Origin: Rhizobium albus
GTDB taxonomy: Bacteria > Pseudomonadota > Alphaproteobacteria > Rhizobiales > Rhizobiaceae
Assembly: GCA_030160035.1 (NCBI GenBank)
Contig: BSNO01000001.1
Coordinates: forward strand, 558,001 to 622,000
Length of the DNA: 64,000 nucleotides
Direction of reading: 5' to 3'
Part shown: piece after piece, positions 1 to 9,311 of the stretch
Position numbering within the stretch: position 1 is the first letter of the stretch
How the letters are laid out: every line of letters begins with the position of its first letter
The notes under the pieces: generated by a model
The model's input: only the letters and a program-made list of their open reading frames with translations
Database searches by the model: none
What the model was told of the DNA's origin: nothing
Translations under genes and position numbers: made by a program

Positions 1-2
1 AC

Positions 3-1154
3 GTATTCGGTACCACGCAGACGATGGTTCTCGGCGAAGCTCACCGATCGCTTCTCGTCACGGCACTCGATGACGCAGCAAATCTTGGTGCCGGCGAAAC
101 GGTCTTCAGCGCGTTTCCCGATCGCGGTCTGCTTCTGGTTCTCAGAACCTATGCCATGGACGATCGCGTCCTGTTTCTGGCTGCGACCTTCGACACGACA
201 CCTGTCAAAGAGACGGCCGACACGGCCTCGGGCGTCGCTCTCGGGATCGATTTCCTGGTCGCGATCATCGCGGCCATAGCGGTCTATGTGATCACCTGGC
301 GCGCGCTTGCCCCGCTCGACGCATTCATTAACCGGCTGGCCGATCAGGACGCGCTGACGACCGCGTTGGTCTCGTGGCGCCAAGGCGACGAGTTGCGCCA
401 GCTGGAAGCGGCTTTGGCACTCCGCGAGCGATCTGAAGCCGAACGCATGAAACTGCTCGAACAGATGGCGCAGCAGGAGCGCGATGCTCTTCTCGCGCGC
501 ATGGCGGCTGGGATCGCCCACGAGGTGCGCAATCCGCTGGCGGGCCTGAAGAACGGCGTTTCGACCTTGAAGCGCTATGGCGACCGCCCGGATGTTCGCG
601 AACAGACACTCGACTTGCTCGAAAAGGGTCTCGACAGCATCGGTCGTGTCGTTGACGTGACGCTTTCGACCTATCGTCGGCGCTCGGGCACCAGCCGCCT
701 GTTTGCACGCGATATCCGGGACCTCGACCTTCTCATCCAGCCCGAGGCAAGACGGTTCGGCGTTCAGCTTGAGTGGGTGCTGGACGAAGCTGTGGCGATT
801 GATGTCGACGGCGATGCGTTACGGCAGATCCTCATCAACCTGCTCTTGAATGCCGTGCGGGCTTCGCCTGCTAAGGGGAAAGTGACCGTCACGCTCGCGC
901 AGGATGTGCGAGAAAACACGGTCTCGATCGAGATCCAGGATGAAGGCCAGGGAATGCCGCCTGAAATGGTCGCCGCGATCATCTCGGGCCAGTTGGAAGC
1001 GATACCGGCCGAGCGGGGAATCGGTATCTGGGTCATCGCCAATCTGGTCGAACAGATCGGTGCCAGCCTTTCGATCCGCAGCGAGGATGGCGCCGGAACG
1101 ATGGTCAGGATAACGCTTGCCGCACCAACCGCTCCAGCGGCAACCAACGGGTGA
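3..1154 (+). CDS. Sensor histidine kinase (5' end outside window)
   Basis: Membrane sensor kinase that should phosphorylate the response regulator encoded 4 bases downstream. The frame is open from base 3 through the first visible ATG at 24, so the N-terminal part lies outside the window. Counting from base 24, one membrane segment sits at about residues 72-92, followed by a charged linker. The H-box AHEVRNPL has the phospho-accepting His near 166, the N-box LINLLLNA is near 270-277, and the ATP-lid glycines DEGQG and RGIGIW are near 306 and 331. This is the NtrB/DctB/ZraS style of kinase that pairs with sigma-54 activators. The signal sensed cannot be read from the visible part. Confidence 0.9.
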   Translation, partial: VFGTTQTMVLGEAHRSLLVTALDDAANLGAGETVFSAFPDRGLLLVLRTYAMDDRVLFLAATFDTTPVKETADTASGVALGIDFLVAIIAAIAVYVITWRALAPLDAFINRLADQDALTTALVSWRQGDELRQLEAALALRERSEAERMKLLEQMAQQERDALLARMAAGIAHEVRNPLAGLKNGVSTLKRYGDRPDVREQTLDLLEKGLDSIGRVVDVTLSTYRRRSGTSRLFARDIRDLDLLIQPEARRFGVQLEWVLDEAVAIDVDGDALRQILINLLLNAVRASPAKGKVTVTLAQDVRENTVSIEIQDEGQGMPPEMVAAIISGQLEAIPAERGIGIWVIANLVEQIGASLSIRSEDGAGTMVRITLAAPTAPAATNG

Positions 1155-1158
1155 CTTG

Positions 1159-2484
1159 ATGTCTGGTGCACTGATCTTGCTGGTGGAAGACGATGCCACG
1201 CTTGGAGCATCTCTGCGCCAGCGGCTGGAACTGGAAGGGTTCGGCGTCAGCTGGGCGCGGTCGGCCACCGAGGCGCGCACTCTGCTGGCGTCGCTGCAGC
1301 CGGCGATCATCCTGTCCGATATCCGCCTGCCCGATGGCGATGGCGAGACGGTCATGCGCAGCCATTTCGACCGCAATGGTCTCGTGCCGACGATCTTCAT
1401 GACGGCGTTCGGCGACATCGACCAGGCCGTGCGGCTCGTGCGTGCCGGCGCGCTGAACTACGTGACGAAGCCCTTCGACCTCGATCAGCTGATCGAGGAG
1501 CTTCAAAACATCACCCGCAGATCGCTGGTGAAGGAGGCTCCGGCCGACCCGTTCGCAAACAGCCCGGCGATGCGCGAGATCGGGCAGATGCTGAAGCGTG
1601 CGGCGTCGACCGACATGCCCGTGCTGCTGCTTGGCGAGACGGGCACGGGCAAGGAGGTTGCCGCAAGGTATCTCCATGCCAGCGGGCCACGGGCGTCGGC
1701 GCCGTTCGTCCCCGTCAATTGCGGGGCGCTGCCTGCTGATCTCGCAGATTCCATGATCTTCGGTCATGAGCGTGGCTCATTCACCGGCGCGGTCGGCGCA
1801 CATCGCGGTTTTGTCGAGGAAACGGAAGGCGGGACGCTGTTCCTGGACGAGATCGGCGATCTCCCGCTCCCACTGCAGGTGAAGCTTCTGCGCGTGCTGG
1901 AATCGCGGGAATATCGCCGGCTCGGCGGTAGCGACACGCGCAACTTCAATGGCCGGATCGTCTGTGCGACGAACCAGGACCTCGCCGCACTCGTCGCGGA
2001 GGGGAAGTTTCGCGAAGATCTGTGGTTTCGTATCAATGTGATCACACTGCAGCTTCCGCCCTTGCGCGAACGGGGCAGCGACATTGGTGGACTGTTGAAA
2101 ACCTTCGTCGCTTCGGCGGCGCAAAAAGCGGGTCGCCTGCCACCGGAAATCGGTGCGGAAGCGATCGATGCTGCGCTGGCGCACCGCTGGCCGGGCAACA
2201 TTCGCGAGATGATCAACCGTGTCGATCGGGCGGTGGCGCTCGGCAATGACACCGTGCTGACCGCACGCGATCTTTTTCCCGACGGCAGTATCGCCCGATC
2301 GGAGCCACGGGCACAACCCGTGGACGAGACGCTATCAGCCGCCCGGGAGGCGGCCGAACGTGCCCAAATCGTCTCGGCTCTCGCCAAGACAGACGGTTCC
2401 TTGAAGGACGCCGCAGAACTGCTCGGCGTGTCGCGCACGACGCTGTGGGACAAGATGCGCCGTTACGGGGTGGGCGACCAATGA
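1159..2484 (+). CDS. Sigma-54-dependent response regulator (REC-AAA+-Fis HTH)
   Basis: Transcription activator of the NtrC/DctD class, 441 aa. The receiver domain carries an acidic pair at 10-12, phospho-acceptor Asp54 (LSDIRLP), Thr82 and Lys104. The AAA+ domain has Walker A GETGTGKE at 159-166 and a sigma-54 contact loop that reads GSFTGA (206-211) instead of the usual GAFTGA. The last 40 residues form a Fis-type helix-turn-helix. I chose ATG 1159, four bases after the kinase stop, because the longer frame from 1117 would overlap the kinase gene and prefix residues foreign to a receiver domain. The targets are unknown; no clear -24/-12 promoter was found next to it. Confidence 0.93.
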   Translation: MSGALILLVEDDATLGASLRQRLELEGFGVSWARSATEARTLLASLQPAIILSDIRLPDGDGETVMRSHFDRNGLVPTIFMTAFGDIDQAVRLVRAGALNYVTKPFDLDQLIEELQNITRRSLVKEAPADPFANSPAMREIGQMLKRAASTDMPVLLLGETGTGKEVAARYLHASGPRASAPFVPVNCGALPADLADSMIFGHERGSFTGAVGAHRGFVEETEGGTLFLDEIGDLPLPLQVKLLRVLESREYRRLGGSDTRNFNGRIVCATNQDLAALVAEGKFREDLWFRINVITLQLPPLRERGSDIGGLLKTFVASAAQKAGRLPPEIGAEAIDAALAHRWPGNIREMINRVDRAVALGNDTVLTARDLFPDGSIARSEPRAQPVDETLSAAREAAERAQIVSALAKTDGSLKDAAELLGVSRTTLWDKMRRYGVGDQ

Positions 2485-2614
2485 TGTCTTTGAGCCAAAC
2501 TGGCCACCTGCTCGGGTCGCGCTATCTCTCTAGTCCTGCGCCCGCATCTCAGGATTGTCCCGTCTCTCATGATCTCGAAATTACCCACGTTAATGCCTGT
2601 CCAGCGGCATCCAT

Positions 2615-4072
2615 GTGAGCGAGCTGCCCGTGTCTGAGGCCGTCAAATTCGGCACCAGCGGCGTACGCGGCCTCGTCGATCGCCTGCTCGGCGGCGATGC
2701 GGGTATCTACTCACGCGCATTCATCGAGCATCTCCAGCGATCCGGCTTGGTCGGGCAGGGCGGTTCGATCGCCGTCGGCGAGGATTTACGGCCGAGCTCA
2801 GCCGCGATCGGCGAGGCGGTTTGCAACGCCATTCTGCGGGCTGGGCTAAGGCCCGTGCGCTGCGGGGTCGTGCCGACGCCCGCTTTGGCGTGCTTCGCGA
2901 TGGGCCGTGGCATGGCGGCGATCATGGTCACGGGATCGCACATTCCTGCGGATCGCAATGGGCTGAAATTTTATCGACCGGATGGCGAGATCGACAAACA
3001 GGACGAAGCCGCGATCGTGCGAATCCTGGCCGAGCAGGGCTCGCATGCGGTCGGCGCTCGTTCGACAGGCGAGATTGCCGCAGCCGAAGCAGACGCGCTC
3101 GCGCCCTATCGCGATCGGTATCGCGGCTTTTTACCCAACGCGGCGCTTGCCGGTCGTCGGGTCGGAATCTGGGAGCAATCCTCCGTTGCACGGACGATGC
3201 TTGCCGAGATCGTCACCTCATCGGGTGGCCAGCCTGTGCTGCTCGGTCGCTCCGCGCAGTTCGTGCCCGTCGATACCGAGGCGCTGGGCGCGACCGATGC
3301 CGCTCGGCTTGCTGCCTGGATCGTCAGCGAGCAGCTCGATCTCATGATTTCGACCGATGCGGATGCCGATCGCCCGCTTGTCATCGACGAAAAGGGGCGG
3401 CAGGTGCGCGGCGATGCGCTCGGCCTGATCGCCGCGAAAATTCTCAACGCAGGCAGCGTCGTCACGCCCGTGACCTCGAGTTCGGGAATCGAAGCGGGCC
3501 TCTCGGCGCCCGTGCTGCGCACCCGGGTCGGTTCGCCCTTCGTGATTGCCGGCATGGCAGAAGCCGTCTCTGCCGGCCACCGAAACGTCGTCGGCTTCGA
3601 GGCCAATGGCGGGTTTTTGACCGGCAGCGACATCACCTATTCAGGCCATGTGCTGCCGGCCTTGCCGACGCGCGATGCGCTTTTGCCGATCCTCTGCATG
3701 TTCATTGCCATGGGCGAAACCGGCGCGGCTGCCTCGGAAGTCATCTCGGGGCTTGGCCTGCCTGTGGCGCTCAGCGATCGGCTGCAGGATTATCCGGTCG
3801 CCAAGGGCCAAGCGCTGATGCGCCAGGTGGCGAATGACGCTGCGTTTTGCGAGCAGTTTCTCGATGGTCTCGGTGCCGTTGAAGGAAAAGATGCGACCGA
3901 CGGCGTGAAGTTCTTCCTGGCTGAACGGATGATCTTGCATTTCCGCCCTTCCGGCAACGCACCTGAAATGCGCTGCTACGTGGAAGCGCCAAACCGAGAT
4001 GCCGCGGAGGCACTGCTTACGGAAGGGCTGAGGCGCCTGAAGGCGTTCGCTCCTGTGGGAGTGGATCACTGA
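2615..4072 (+). CDS. manB: Phosphomannomutase/phosphoglucomutase family (ManB-like)
   Basis: Alpha-D-phosphohexomutase of 485 aa, expected to interconvert mannose-6-phosphate and mannose-1-phosphate. The active-site phosphoserine loop is TGSHIP (Ser108), the metal loop is DADADRP (248-254), the sugar-binding loop is GFEANGG (327-333), and the phosphate loop RPSGNAPE is near the C-terminus. These are the four signature loops in the usual order. The start is a GTG at 2615; an overlapping ATG at 2613 is out of frame and stops at once. The stop codon overlaps the manC start by one base, which supports the mannose reading over GlmM-type glucosamine activity. Confidence 0.9.
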   Translation: MSELPVSEAVKFGTSGVRGLVDRLLGGDAGIYSRAFIEHLQRSGLVGQGGSIAVGEDLRPSSAAIGEAVCNAILRAGLRPVRCGVVPTPALACFAMGRGMAAIMVTGSHIPADRNGLKFYRPDGEIDKQDEAAIVRILAEQGSHAVGARSTGEIAAAEADALAPYRDRYRGFLPNAALAGRRVGIWEQSSVARTMLAEIVTSSGGQPVLLGRSAQFVPVDTEALGATDAARLAAWIVSEQLDLMISTDADADRPLVIDEKGRQVRGDALGLIAAKILNAGSVVTPVTSSSGIEAGLSAPVLRTRVGSPFVIAGMAEAVSAGHRNVVGFEANGGFLTGSDITYSGHVLPALPTRDALLPILCMFIAMGETGAAASEVISGLGLPVALSDRLQDYPVAKGQALMRQVANDAAFCEQFLDGLGAVEGKDATDGVKFFLAERMILHFRPSGNAPEMRCYVEAPNRDAAEALLTEGLRRLKAFAPVGVDH

Positions 4073-5502
4073 TGCCGGCATCGCAGCCGCTCATTCCGGT
4101 GCTTCTGGCCGGCGGGTCCGGCTCGCGGCTGTGGCCGCTGTCGCGTCAGCTGAACCCAAAGCAGTTTCTGCCGCTGACCAGCGAGCGCACCATGCTGCAG
4201 GAAACGGCGCTGAGACTCTCCGGCATGGCAGCCGCCCCGATCCTCATCTGCAACGAGGAGCACCGGTTCTTGGCCGCCGAGCAGTTGCGCGGCATTGGCG
4301 CAAGGGCTCAGTCGATCGTGCTCGAACCGGTTGGTCGAAACACGGCACCGGCCATCGCTGTCGCAGCGCTAAAGGCGCTTCAGGTGCATGAAGATCCTCT
4401 TCTCATCGTTCTGGCCGCAGATCACCTGATCCAGGATGTCGCTGCCTTTCGTCAGGCGGTCGAAAAGGCGTTGCCGCTGGCGCAGGCCGGCCGGCTGGTC
4501 ACCTTCGGCATCGTGCCGGACCGTCCCGAGACGGGGTACGGCTATATCCAGCAGGGTGCTGCGATTGGTGAAGTTGGCTTCGAGGTCGCGCGCTTCGTCG
4601 AGAAGCCTAATCGCGCGACCGCCGAGGGCTATGTCGCTTCTGGCGACCACCTCTGGAACAGCGGCATGTTCCTGTTCCGGGCAAGCGATTATCTAAAAGA
4701 ACTCGAGCACCATGCACCGGAGATCGCTGTTGCGTGCCGTCGGGCGCTCGACGGGGCGGTCGCCGATCTCGATTTTCTGCGCCTGGACCGGGCCGCGTTC
4801 GAGGCGTGCCCAGCGATCTCCATCGACTATGCCGTGATGGAGAAGACGACGCGGGCGGCGGTCGTGCCGCTGGATGCGGGATGGAGCGATATCGGGTCCT
4901 GGTCGGCGCTGTTCGATGTCCGGGAAAAGGACGCCGACGGCAACGCCTTTCGCGGCGATGTGATCGCGACCGCAAGTTCCCGTAGCTTCGTGGAAGCCGA
5001 TCACCGACTGGTCGCCCTTGTCGGCACGACAGATCTCGTGGTGATCGAGACGAAGGATGCGGTCCTCGTCGCACACAAGGATAGGGTTCAGGACGTGCGC
5101 CACATCGTCGACGCCATCAAAGCCGATGGCCGTCGCGAGCATCTGAACCACGGCGAGCTCTATCGACCCTGGGGCGCGATCGACACGGTCGATAGGGGCG
5201 GGCGCGATGCGGTGAAGCGCATCACCGTCAAGCCGGGAGCGGCCATGTCGACGCAGATGCACCACCACCGCGCCGAGCACTGGATCGTCGTGAGGGGCAC
5301 GGCGAAAGTAACGATGGGCGATCGCGAGGTGATGCTTTCGGAGAACCAGTCGACCTACATCCCAGTCGGCGAGGTTCATCGGCTGGAAAATCCAGGCGTC
5401 ATCCCGCTGGAGATCATCGAGATCCAGACCGGCAGCTATCTCGGCGAAGACGACATCGTGCGTTTCGCGCCGCCGAAGCTGCCCGGCGACGACGATCGTT
5501 GA
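4072..5502 (+). CDS. manC: Mannose-1-phosphate guanylyltransferase / mannose-6-phosphate isomerase (type II)
   Basis: Bifunctional enzyme of 476 aa that makes GDP-mannose for surface polysaccharides or glycoconjugates. The N-terminal nucleotidyltransferase has [12 protein letters not shown] at residues 14-25 and a VEKP motif in the sugar-binding part. The C-terminal cupin carries HHHRAEHW, the metal-binding isomerase domain of the AlgA/XanB type. Length is typical of the fused family. The ATG overlaps the manB stop (TGATG), so the two are translationally coupled. The opp operon lies convergent, with only 12 bases between the stop codons. Confidence 0.93.
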   Translation: MPASQPLIPVLLAGGSGSRLWPLSRQLNPKQFLPLTSERTMLQETALRLSGMAAAPILICNEEHRFLAAEQLRGIGARAQSIVLEPVGRNTAPAIAVAALKALQVHEDPLLIVLAADHLIQDVAAFRQAVEKALPLAQAGRLVTFGIVPDRPETGYGYIQQGAAIGEVGFEVARFVEKPNRATAEGYVASGDHLWNSGMFLFRASDYLKELEHHAPEIAVACRRALDGAVADLDFLRLDRAAFEACPAISIDYAVMEKTTRAAVVPLDAGWSDIGSWSALFDVREKDADGNAFRGDVIATASSRSFVEADHRLVALVGTTDLVVIETKDAVLVAHKDRVQDVRHIVDAIKADGRREHLNHGELYRPWGAIDTVDRGGRDAVKRITVKPGAAMSTQMHHHRAEHWIVVRGTAKVTMGDREVMLSENQSTYIPVGEVHRLENPGVIPLEIIEIQTGSYLGEDDIVRFAPPKLPGDDDR

Positions 5503-5514
5503 GCCGACAGTCGA

Positions 5515-7128
5515 TCAGGCGGAGCGCCGGAACCTGGTCTGGTCCACCGCCGCCGCCATCAGCGCCTGCGTGTAGGCTTCCCGCGGATGGTCGAAGATTT
5601 CGGCTGTCGCACCTTCCTCGACGATCCGGCCTTCCTTCATCACGATGATGTGGTCGGCCATGGCCCGGACCACCGCCAGATCATGGCTGATGAAGAGATA
5701 GGCGAGGTCGTGCGCCTTCTGGAGGTCGCGCAGCAGGTCGACGATCTGTTTCTGCACCGAGCGGTCGAGGGCCGAGGTCGGTTCGTCCAGCACGACGATC
5801 TTGGGCTTGAGTATCATGGCGCGCGCAATCGCGATGCGCTGGCGCTGGCCGCCGGAGAATTCGTGCGGGTAGCGGTTGCGCATCAGCGGATCCAGTCCGA
5901 CTTCGGCAAGCGCCTCGATCGCGCGCGCATCGCGTTCCCGTCGGGTCAGATGCGGTTCGTGCACCAGCAGACCCTCCGTCACAATCTGGCCGACCGTCAT
6001 GCGGGGCGACAGCGAGCCGAAGGGATCCTGGAAGACGAGCTGCATTTCATGGCGCAACGGCCGCATCGCTTCGCGGTCGGCGTGGGAAATGTCTTTGCCC
6101 TGGAATCGCACTGCGCCCTTGGATGGCGCGAGCCTCAGGAGCGCCCGCCCAAGCGTCGATTTACCGGACCCGGATTCGCCGACGATCCCGATCGTCTGGC
6201 CTTGTCGCAACTGCAGGGAGATCCGGTCGACGGCCTTGAGATCGATGGCGGGCCCCTTGAGGAAGCCGCCGCCGACGCGGAAGGTGACCGCGACATCGCG
6301 GCCTTCGAGCAGCACCGGTGCCGTTGGTGGCGGAGGTGCCTTTGTGCCGGTCGGTTCGGCCGCGAGCAGCATCTGCGTGTAGGGGTGGGCAGGGGCGGTG
6401 AACAGCACTTCGGCGTCGTTCGTCTCGACGACCTCGCCCTTCTGCATGACGTAGACGCGGTCCGCAAAGCGCCGGACGATGCCGAGGTCGTGGGTGATGA
6501 AGACGATCGCCATGCCGAGCCGCTTCTGCAGATCGGCAAGGAGTTCGAGGATCTGGGCCTGGATCGTCACGTCGAGTGCCGTCGTCGGCTCATCGGCGAT
6601 CAGGATGTCTGGGTCGTTTGCGAGCGCCATTGCGATCATCACGCGCTGGCGTTGGCCGCCGGAAAGTTCATGCGGATAGGCATCGATCCGCCGTTCCGGG
6701 TCGGGCAGCCCGACGAGCTTCAAGAGCTCGATGATGCGCGGCCGCACCTCGCTTCGCTTGAGCTTGCCGTGGTGGATGATGGGCTCCGAAAGCTGCCGGC
6801 CAATCTTGTAGAGCGGATCGAGCGACGTCATCGGTTCCTGGAAGATCATGGTGATCTTCTCGCCGCGGATGCGGTTCAGCGCTCGGTCGGAAAGGCCGAT
6901 GATCTCCTTTCCGCGGTATTGCGCCGAGCCATCCGCCCGGCCATTGCCGGCGAGCAGGCCCATGATCGCCATCATGGTCTGGCTCTTGCCGGAGCCGGAT
7001 TCTCCGACGATCGCGACCGTTTCACCCGGCATCACGTCGAGGTCGATGCCTTTGACGGCGTAGACGGGCCCGTCATTGGTGCCGAATTCGACCTTCAGAT
7101 CGCGCACTTTAAGGATCGGGTCTCTCAT
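5515..7128 (-). CDS. Oligopeptide ABC transporter, fused double ATPase (OppD-OppF type)
   Basis: Energy-coupling subunit of a peptide importer, with two complete ABC ATPase domains in one chain of 537 aa. Each half has Walker A GESGSGKS, a signature motif (LSGGQRQR in the first half, FSGGQRQR in the second) and a Walker B ending LDEPTSAL or ADEPTTAL. The first half ends with the peptide-family extension rich in PTG and AEP. OppD and OppF are separate proteins in E. coli; the fusion resembles YejF. I chose ATG 7128, one base after the oppC stop, in place of the ORF start at 7167 inside oppC. It is the last gene of the oppABC-DF operon. Confidence 0.94.
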   Translation of the reverse strand: MRDPILKVRDLKVEFGTNDGPVYAVKGIDLDVMPGETVAIVGESGSGKSQTMMAIMGLLAGNGRADGSAQYRGKEIIGLSDRALNRIRGEKITMIFQEPMTSLDPLYKIGRQLSEPIIHHGKLKRSEVRPRIIELLKLVGLPDPERRIDAYPHELSGGQRQRVMIAMALANDPDILIADEPTTALDVTIQAQILELLADLQKRLGMAIVFITHDLGIVRRFADRVYVMQKGEVVETNDAEVLFTAPAHPYTQMLLAAEPTGTKAPPPPTAPVLLEGRDVAVTFRVGGGFLKGPAIDLKAVDRISLQLRQGQTIGIVGESGSGKSTLGRALLRLAPSKGAVRFQGKDISHADREAMRPLRHEMQLVFQDPFGSLSPRMTVGQIVTEGLLVHEPHLTRRERDARAIEALAEVGLDPLMRNRYPHEFSGGQRQRIAIARAMILKPKIVVLDEPTSALDRSVQKQIVDLLRDLQKAHDLAYLFISHDLAVVRAMADHIIVMKEGRIVEEGATAEIFDHPREAYTQALMAAAVDQTRFRRSA

Positions 7129-7129
7129 T

Positions 7130-8260
7130 CTATCGGTCCTTCGGATCGAGCGCATCGCGCAGGCCATCGCCCAGGAAGTTCAGCGCGAAGAGGATGATCG
7201 TCAGCGTCACCGCCGGATAGATCAGGAGCCAGCTCGCGCCGCGCATGTTCGCCGCGCCATCGGAGATCAGGAGCCCGAGGCTCGTCAGCGGGGGCTGGAC
7301 GCCGAGGCCGAGGAAGGAGAGCAGGCTTTCCAGGAGGATCGCCTTCGGCACCAGAAGCGTGACGAAGACGATCACCGGGCCGAGCGTGTTCGGGATCACG
7401 TGCCGGCGCAGGATGCCCCAACTCGTCACGCCCATGGCCTGGGCCGCTTCCACATATTCCTGCCGTTTGATGGTGAGCGTTTGCCCGCGCACGATGCGAG
7501 CCATGTCCAGCCATTCGGTGCAGCCGATGGCGATGAAGATCAGCACGAAACTTCGGCCGAAGAAGACGACCAGCAAAATGACGAAGAAGATGAAGGGCAG
7601 CGAATAGAGGATGTCGACGAAGCGCATCATGACGTTGTCGACGCGGCCACCGAGATAGCCGGCGACGGCGCCGTAGGTGACGCCCAGCACAAGCGCCATC
7701 AGCGAGGCGAGAAGCCCGATCGCAAGTGAGATGCGGATGCCGATCATCGTGCGGGTCAGCACGTCTCGGCCATTGGCGTCGGTGCCGAAGAGGAAGCGCA
7801 GCCGCTGCACGTCCGCCACCATTTCGGCGCTTAGACCGTCGGCGCTGAGGTTTTCGATGCGCGCATTGGAGAAGAGGTCCGAGCGGTCGACATAGCGGGT
7901 GATGCGGTCGTCGATCGGCTCGTCGTTCGAAATGAGTGCCCGCGCGGTCTGTCCCTCGATCGTGATTTCGCCGATCGTGACACGGCCGCGTTCGATCGCG
8001 CTTTCGAAAGCCGGGGTTATGTCGTCCGCACGTGGGTAAGCCTCGAAGCTCGCAGGCGCGCGAACATATTGCGGATAGATGCGGTCATAGGGGTGCGGTG
8101 ACAGCATCGGCCCGAAAATGCCCGTGAGGGCGAGCGCGATGAGCACGATCATCGAGACGACGGCCGCCTTGTTGCGGCGCAGGCGAAGCCAGGCATCCTG
8201 GCCGAGCGAGCGGCTTTGGCGGTAGTCCAGTTCGGAATGGGCTGAAATGGTTTCGGTCAT
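7130..8260 (-). CDS. oppC: Oligopeptide ABC transporter permease OppC
   Basis: Inner-membrane permease of 376 aa. An N-terminal cytoplasmic stretch leads to one hydrophobic helix (RNKAAVVSMIVLIAL), a long periplasmic section, and then the five-helix BPD_transp_1 core with the EAA loop EYVEAAQAMG. The periplasmic section after helix 1 is about 75 residues longer than in E. coli OppC (302 aa) and contains DRSDLFSNARIENLS. The start at 8260 has a GAGGAT Shine-Dalgarno, whereas the longer frame to 8305 runs back into oppB. It should pair with OppB to form the pore. Confidence 0.93.
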   Translation of the reverse strand: MTETISAHSELDYRQSRSLGQDAWLRLRRNKAAVVSMIVLIALALTGIFGPMLSPHPYDRIYPQYVRAPASFEAYPRADDITPAFESAIERGRVTIGEITIEGQTARALISNDEPIDDRITRYVDRSDLFSNARIENLSADGLSAEMVADVQRLRFLFGTDANGRDVLTRTMIGIRISLAIGLLASLMALVLGVTYGAVAGYLGGRVDNVMMRFVDILYSLPFIFFVILLVVFFGRSFVLIFIAIGCTEWLDMARIVRGQTLTIKRQEYVEAAQAMGVTSWGILRRHVIPNTLGPVIVFVTLLVPKAILLESLLSFLGLGVQPPLTSLGLLISDGAANMRGASWLLIYPAVTLTIILFALNFLGDGLRDALDPKDR

Positions 8261-8270
8261 CGCATGATCC

Positions 8271-9194
8271 TCAATCGTAACGCACGCGCGGATCGAGCCA
8301 CGCATAGAGGATGTCGACGATCAGGTTGAAGATCACGACGAAGACGGCGATGACGATCACCGTGCCCATGACGAGCGTATAGTCGCGCCCGAGAGCCCCT
8401 TGCACGAAATAGCGCCCAATGCCGGGAATGCCGAAGATGGTTTCGACGACGACAGAGCCGGTCAGGAGCGCGGCCGCCGTTGGGCCGAGATAGGAGACGA
8501 CAGGCAGCATGGCAGCACGCAGCGCATGGGTGACGACCACGACGCGGGTCGGGAGGCCATAGGCGCGCGCGGTGCGCACATGGTTCGATCGCAGGGCCTC
8601 GATGGTGGCGCCACGCGTCAACCGCGCAATGATCGCGATTTGGGGCAGGGCGAGCGTCGCCACCGGCAGGACAAGATAGCGGAACTGCCCGCCGCCCCAG
8701 CCGCCGGCCGGCAGCCAGCCGAGCATGACGCCGAAGAACAACGACAGGACGGGTGCGATCACGAAGGGCGGTATGGTGATGCCGAGCGTCGCGGTGCCGA
8801 CCACCATGTAGTCGATCCAGGTGTTTTGACGGAGAGCCGCAAGCGCGCCGAGAGCTGTGCCGACGATCAGCGCCAGCGACAGCGCCATGGCGCCCAACTG
8901 AATGGAAACGGGCAGGCCGGTCCGGAACAAATCCATCACCGAAAAGTCGCGCCGGGTGAAGCTCGGCCCCAGGTCGCCCTGCGCCAGATTGCCGAGATAC
9001 AGCAGATATTGCTGCCAGAGCGGCTTATCGAGATTGTAGGCGCGGTTGATGTTTTCCATGATCAGCGGATCGAGCGGGCGTTCAAGATCGAACGGACCGC
9101 CGGGCGCGATGCGGATCATGAAAAAGGCGAGGGTGACGATGATGAACACCGTCGGTATGGCGCTTAACAGACGCCGCAGCACATAGCCGACCAT
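8271..9194 (-). CDS. oppB: Oligopeptide ABC transporter permease OppB
   Basis: Inner-membrane permease of 307 aa, collinear with E. coli OppB. It opens with VLRRLLSAIPTVFII and APGGPFDLER, followed by LAQGDLGPSF, features shared closely with the oligopeptide branch and less so with the dipeptide (DppB) branch. The EAA loop is around HVRTARAYGLP. About six membrane segments are visible. It is separated from oppA by 117 bases that hold a strong hairpin, and from oppC by 10 bases. Confidence 0.95.
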   Translation of the reverse strand: MVGYVLRRLLSAIPTVFIIVTLAFFMIRIAPGGPFDLERPLDPLIMENINRAYNLDKPLWQQYLLYLGNLAQGDLGPSFTRRDFSVMDLFRTGLPVSIQLGAMALSLALIVGTALGALAALRQNTWIDYMVVGTATLGITIPPFVIAPVLSLFFGVMLGWLPAGGWGGGQFRYLVLPVATLALPQIAIIARLTRGATIEALRSNHVRTARAYGLPTRVVVVTHALRAAMLPVVSYLGPTAAALLTGSVVVETIFGIPGIGRYFVQGALGRDYTLVMGTVIVIAVFVVIFNLIVDILYAWLDPRVRYD

Positions 9195-9257
9195 TTAGGG
9201 TTTCCTGACGACGCCTATCGGCGAAGGACGGCGCTCAAAGCGCCCAGATCGAATGCG

Positions 9258-9297
9258 CCCGGCGATTGCGGCCAACGACTGGCCGCTGATCGCCGGG
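9258..9297 (-). other. Intercistronic stem-loop between oppA and oppB
   Basis: Imperfect inverted repeat: CCCGGCGAT at 9258-9266 pairs with ATCGCCGGG at 9289-9297, and GCGGCCA at 9268-9274 pairs with TGGCCGC at 9280-9286. There is a 1/2-base internal mismatch and a 5-base loop. That is 16 base pairs, mostly GC, lying between the oppA stop and the oppB start. No T-run follows, so it is more likely an mRNA-stabilising or attenuating element that keeps the binding protein in excess than a full terminator. Confidence 0.7.
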
Positions 9298-9311
9298 TGA
9301 GGGCTGAAAGC

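Noticed and set aside
5587-7197. A 536-codon open frame on the plus strand
   Set aside because: Antisense to the fused ABC ATPase, whose two Walker A and signature motifs are plainly real.
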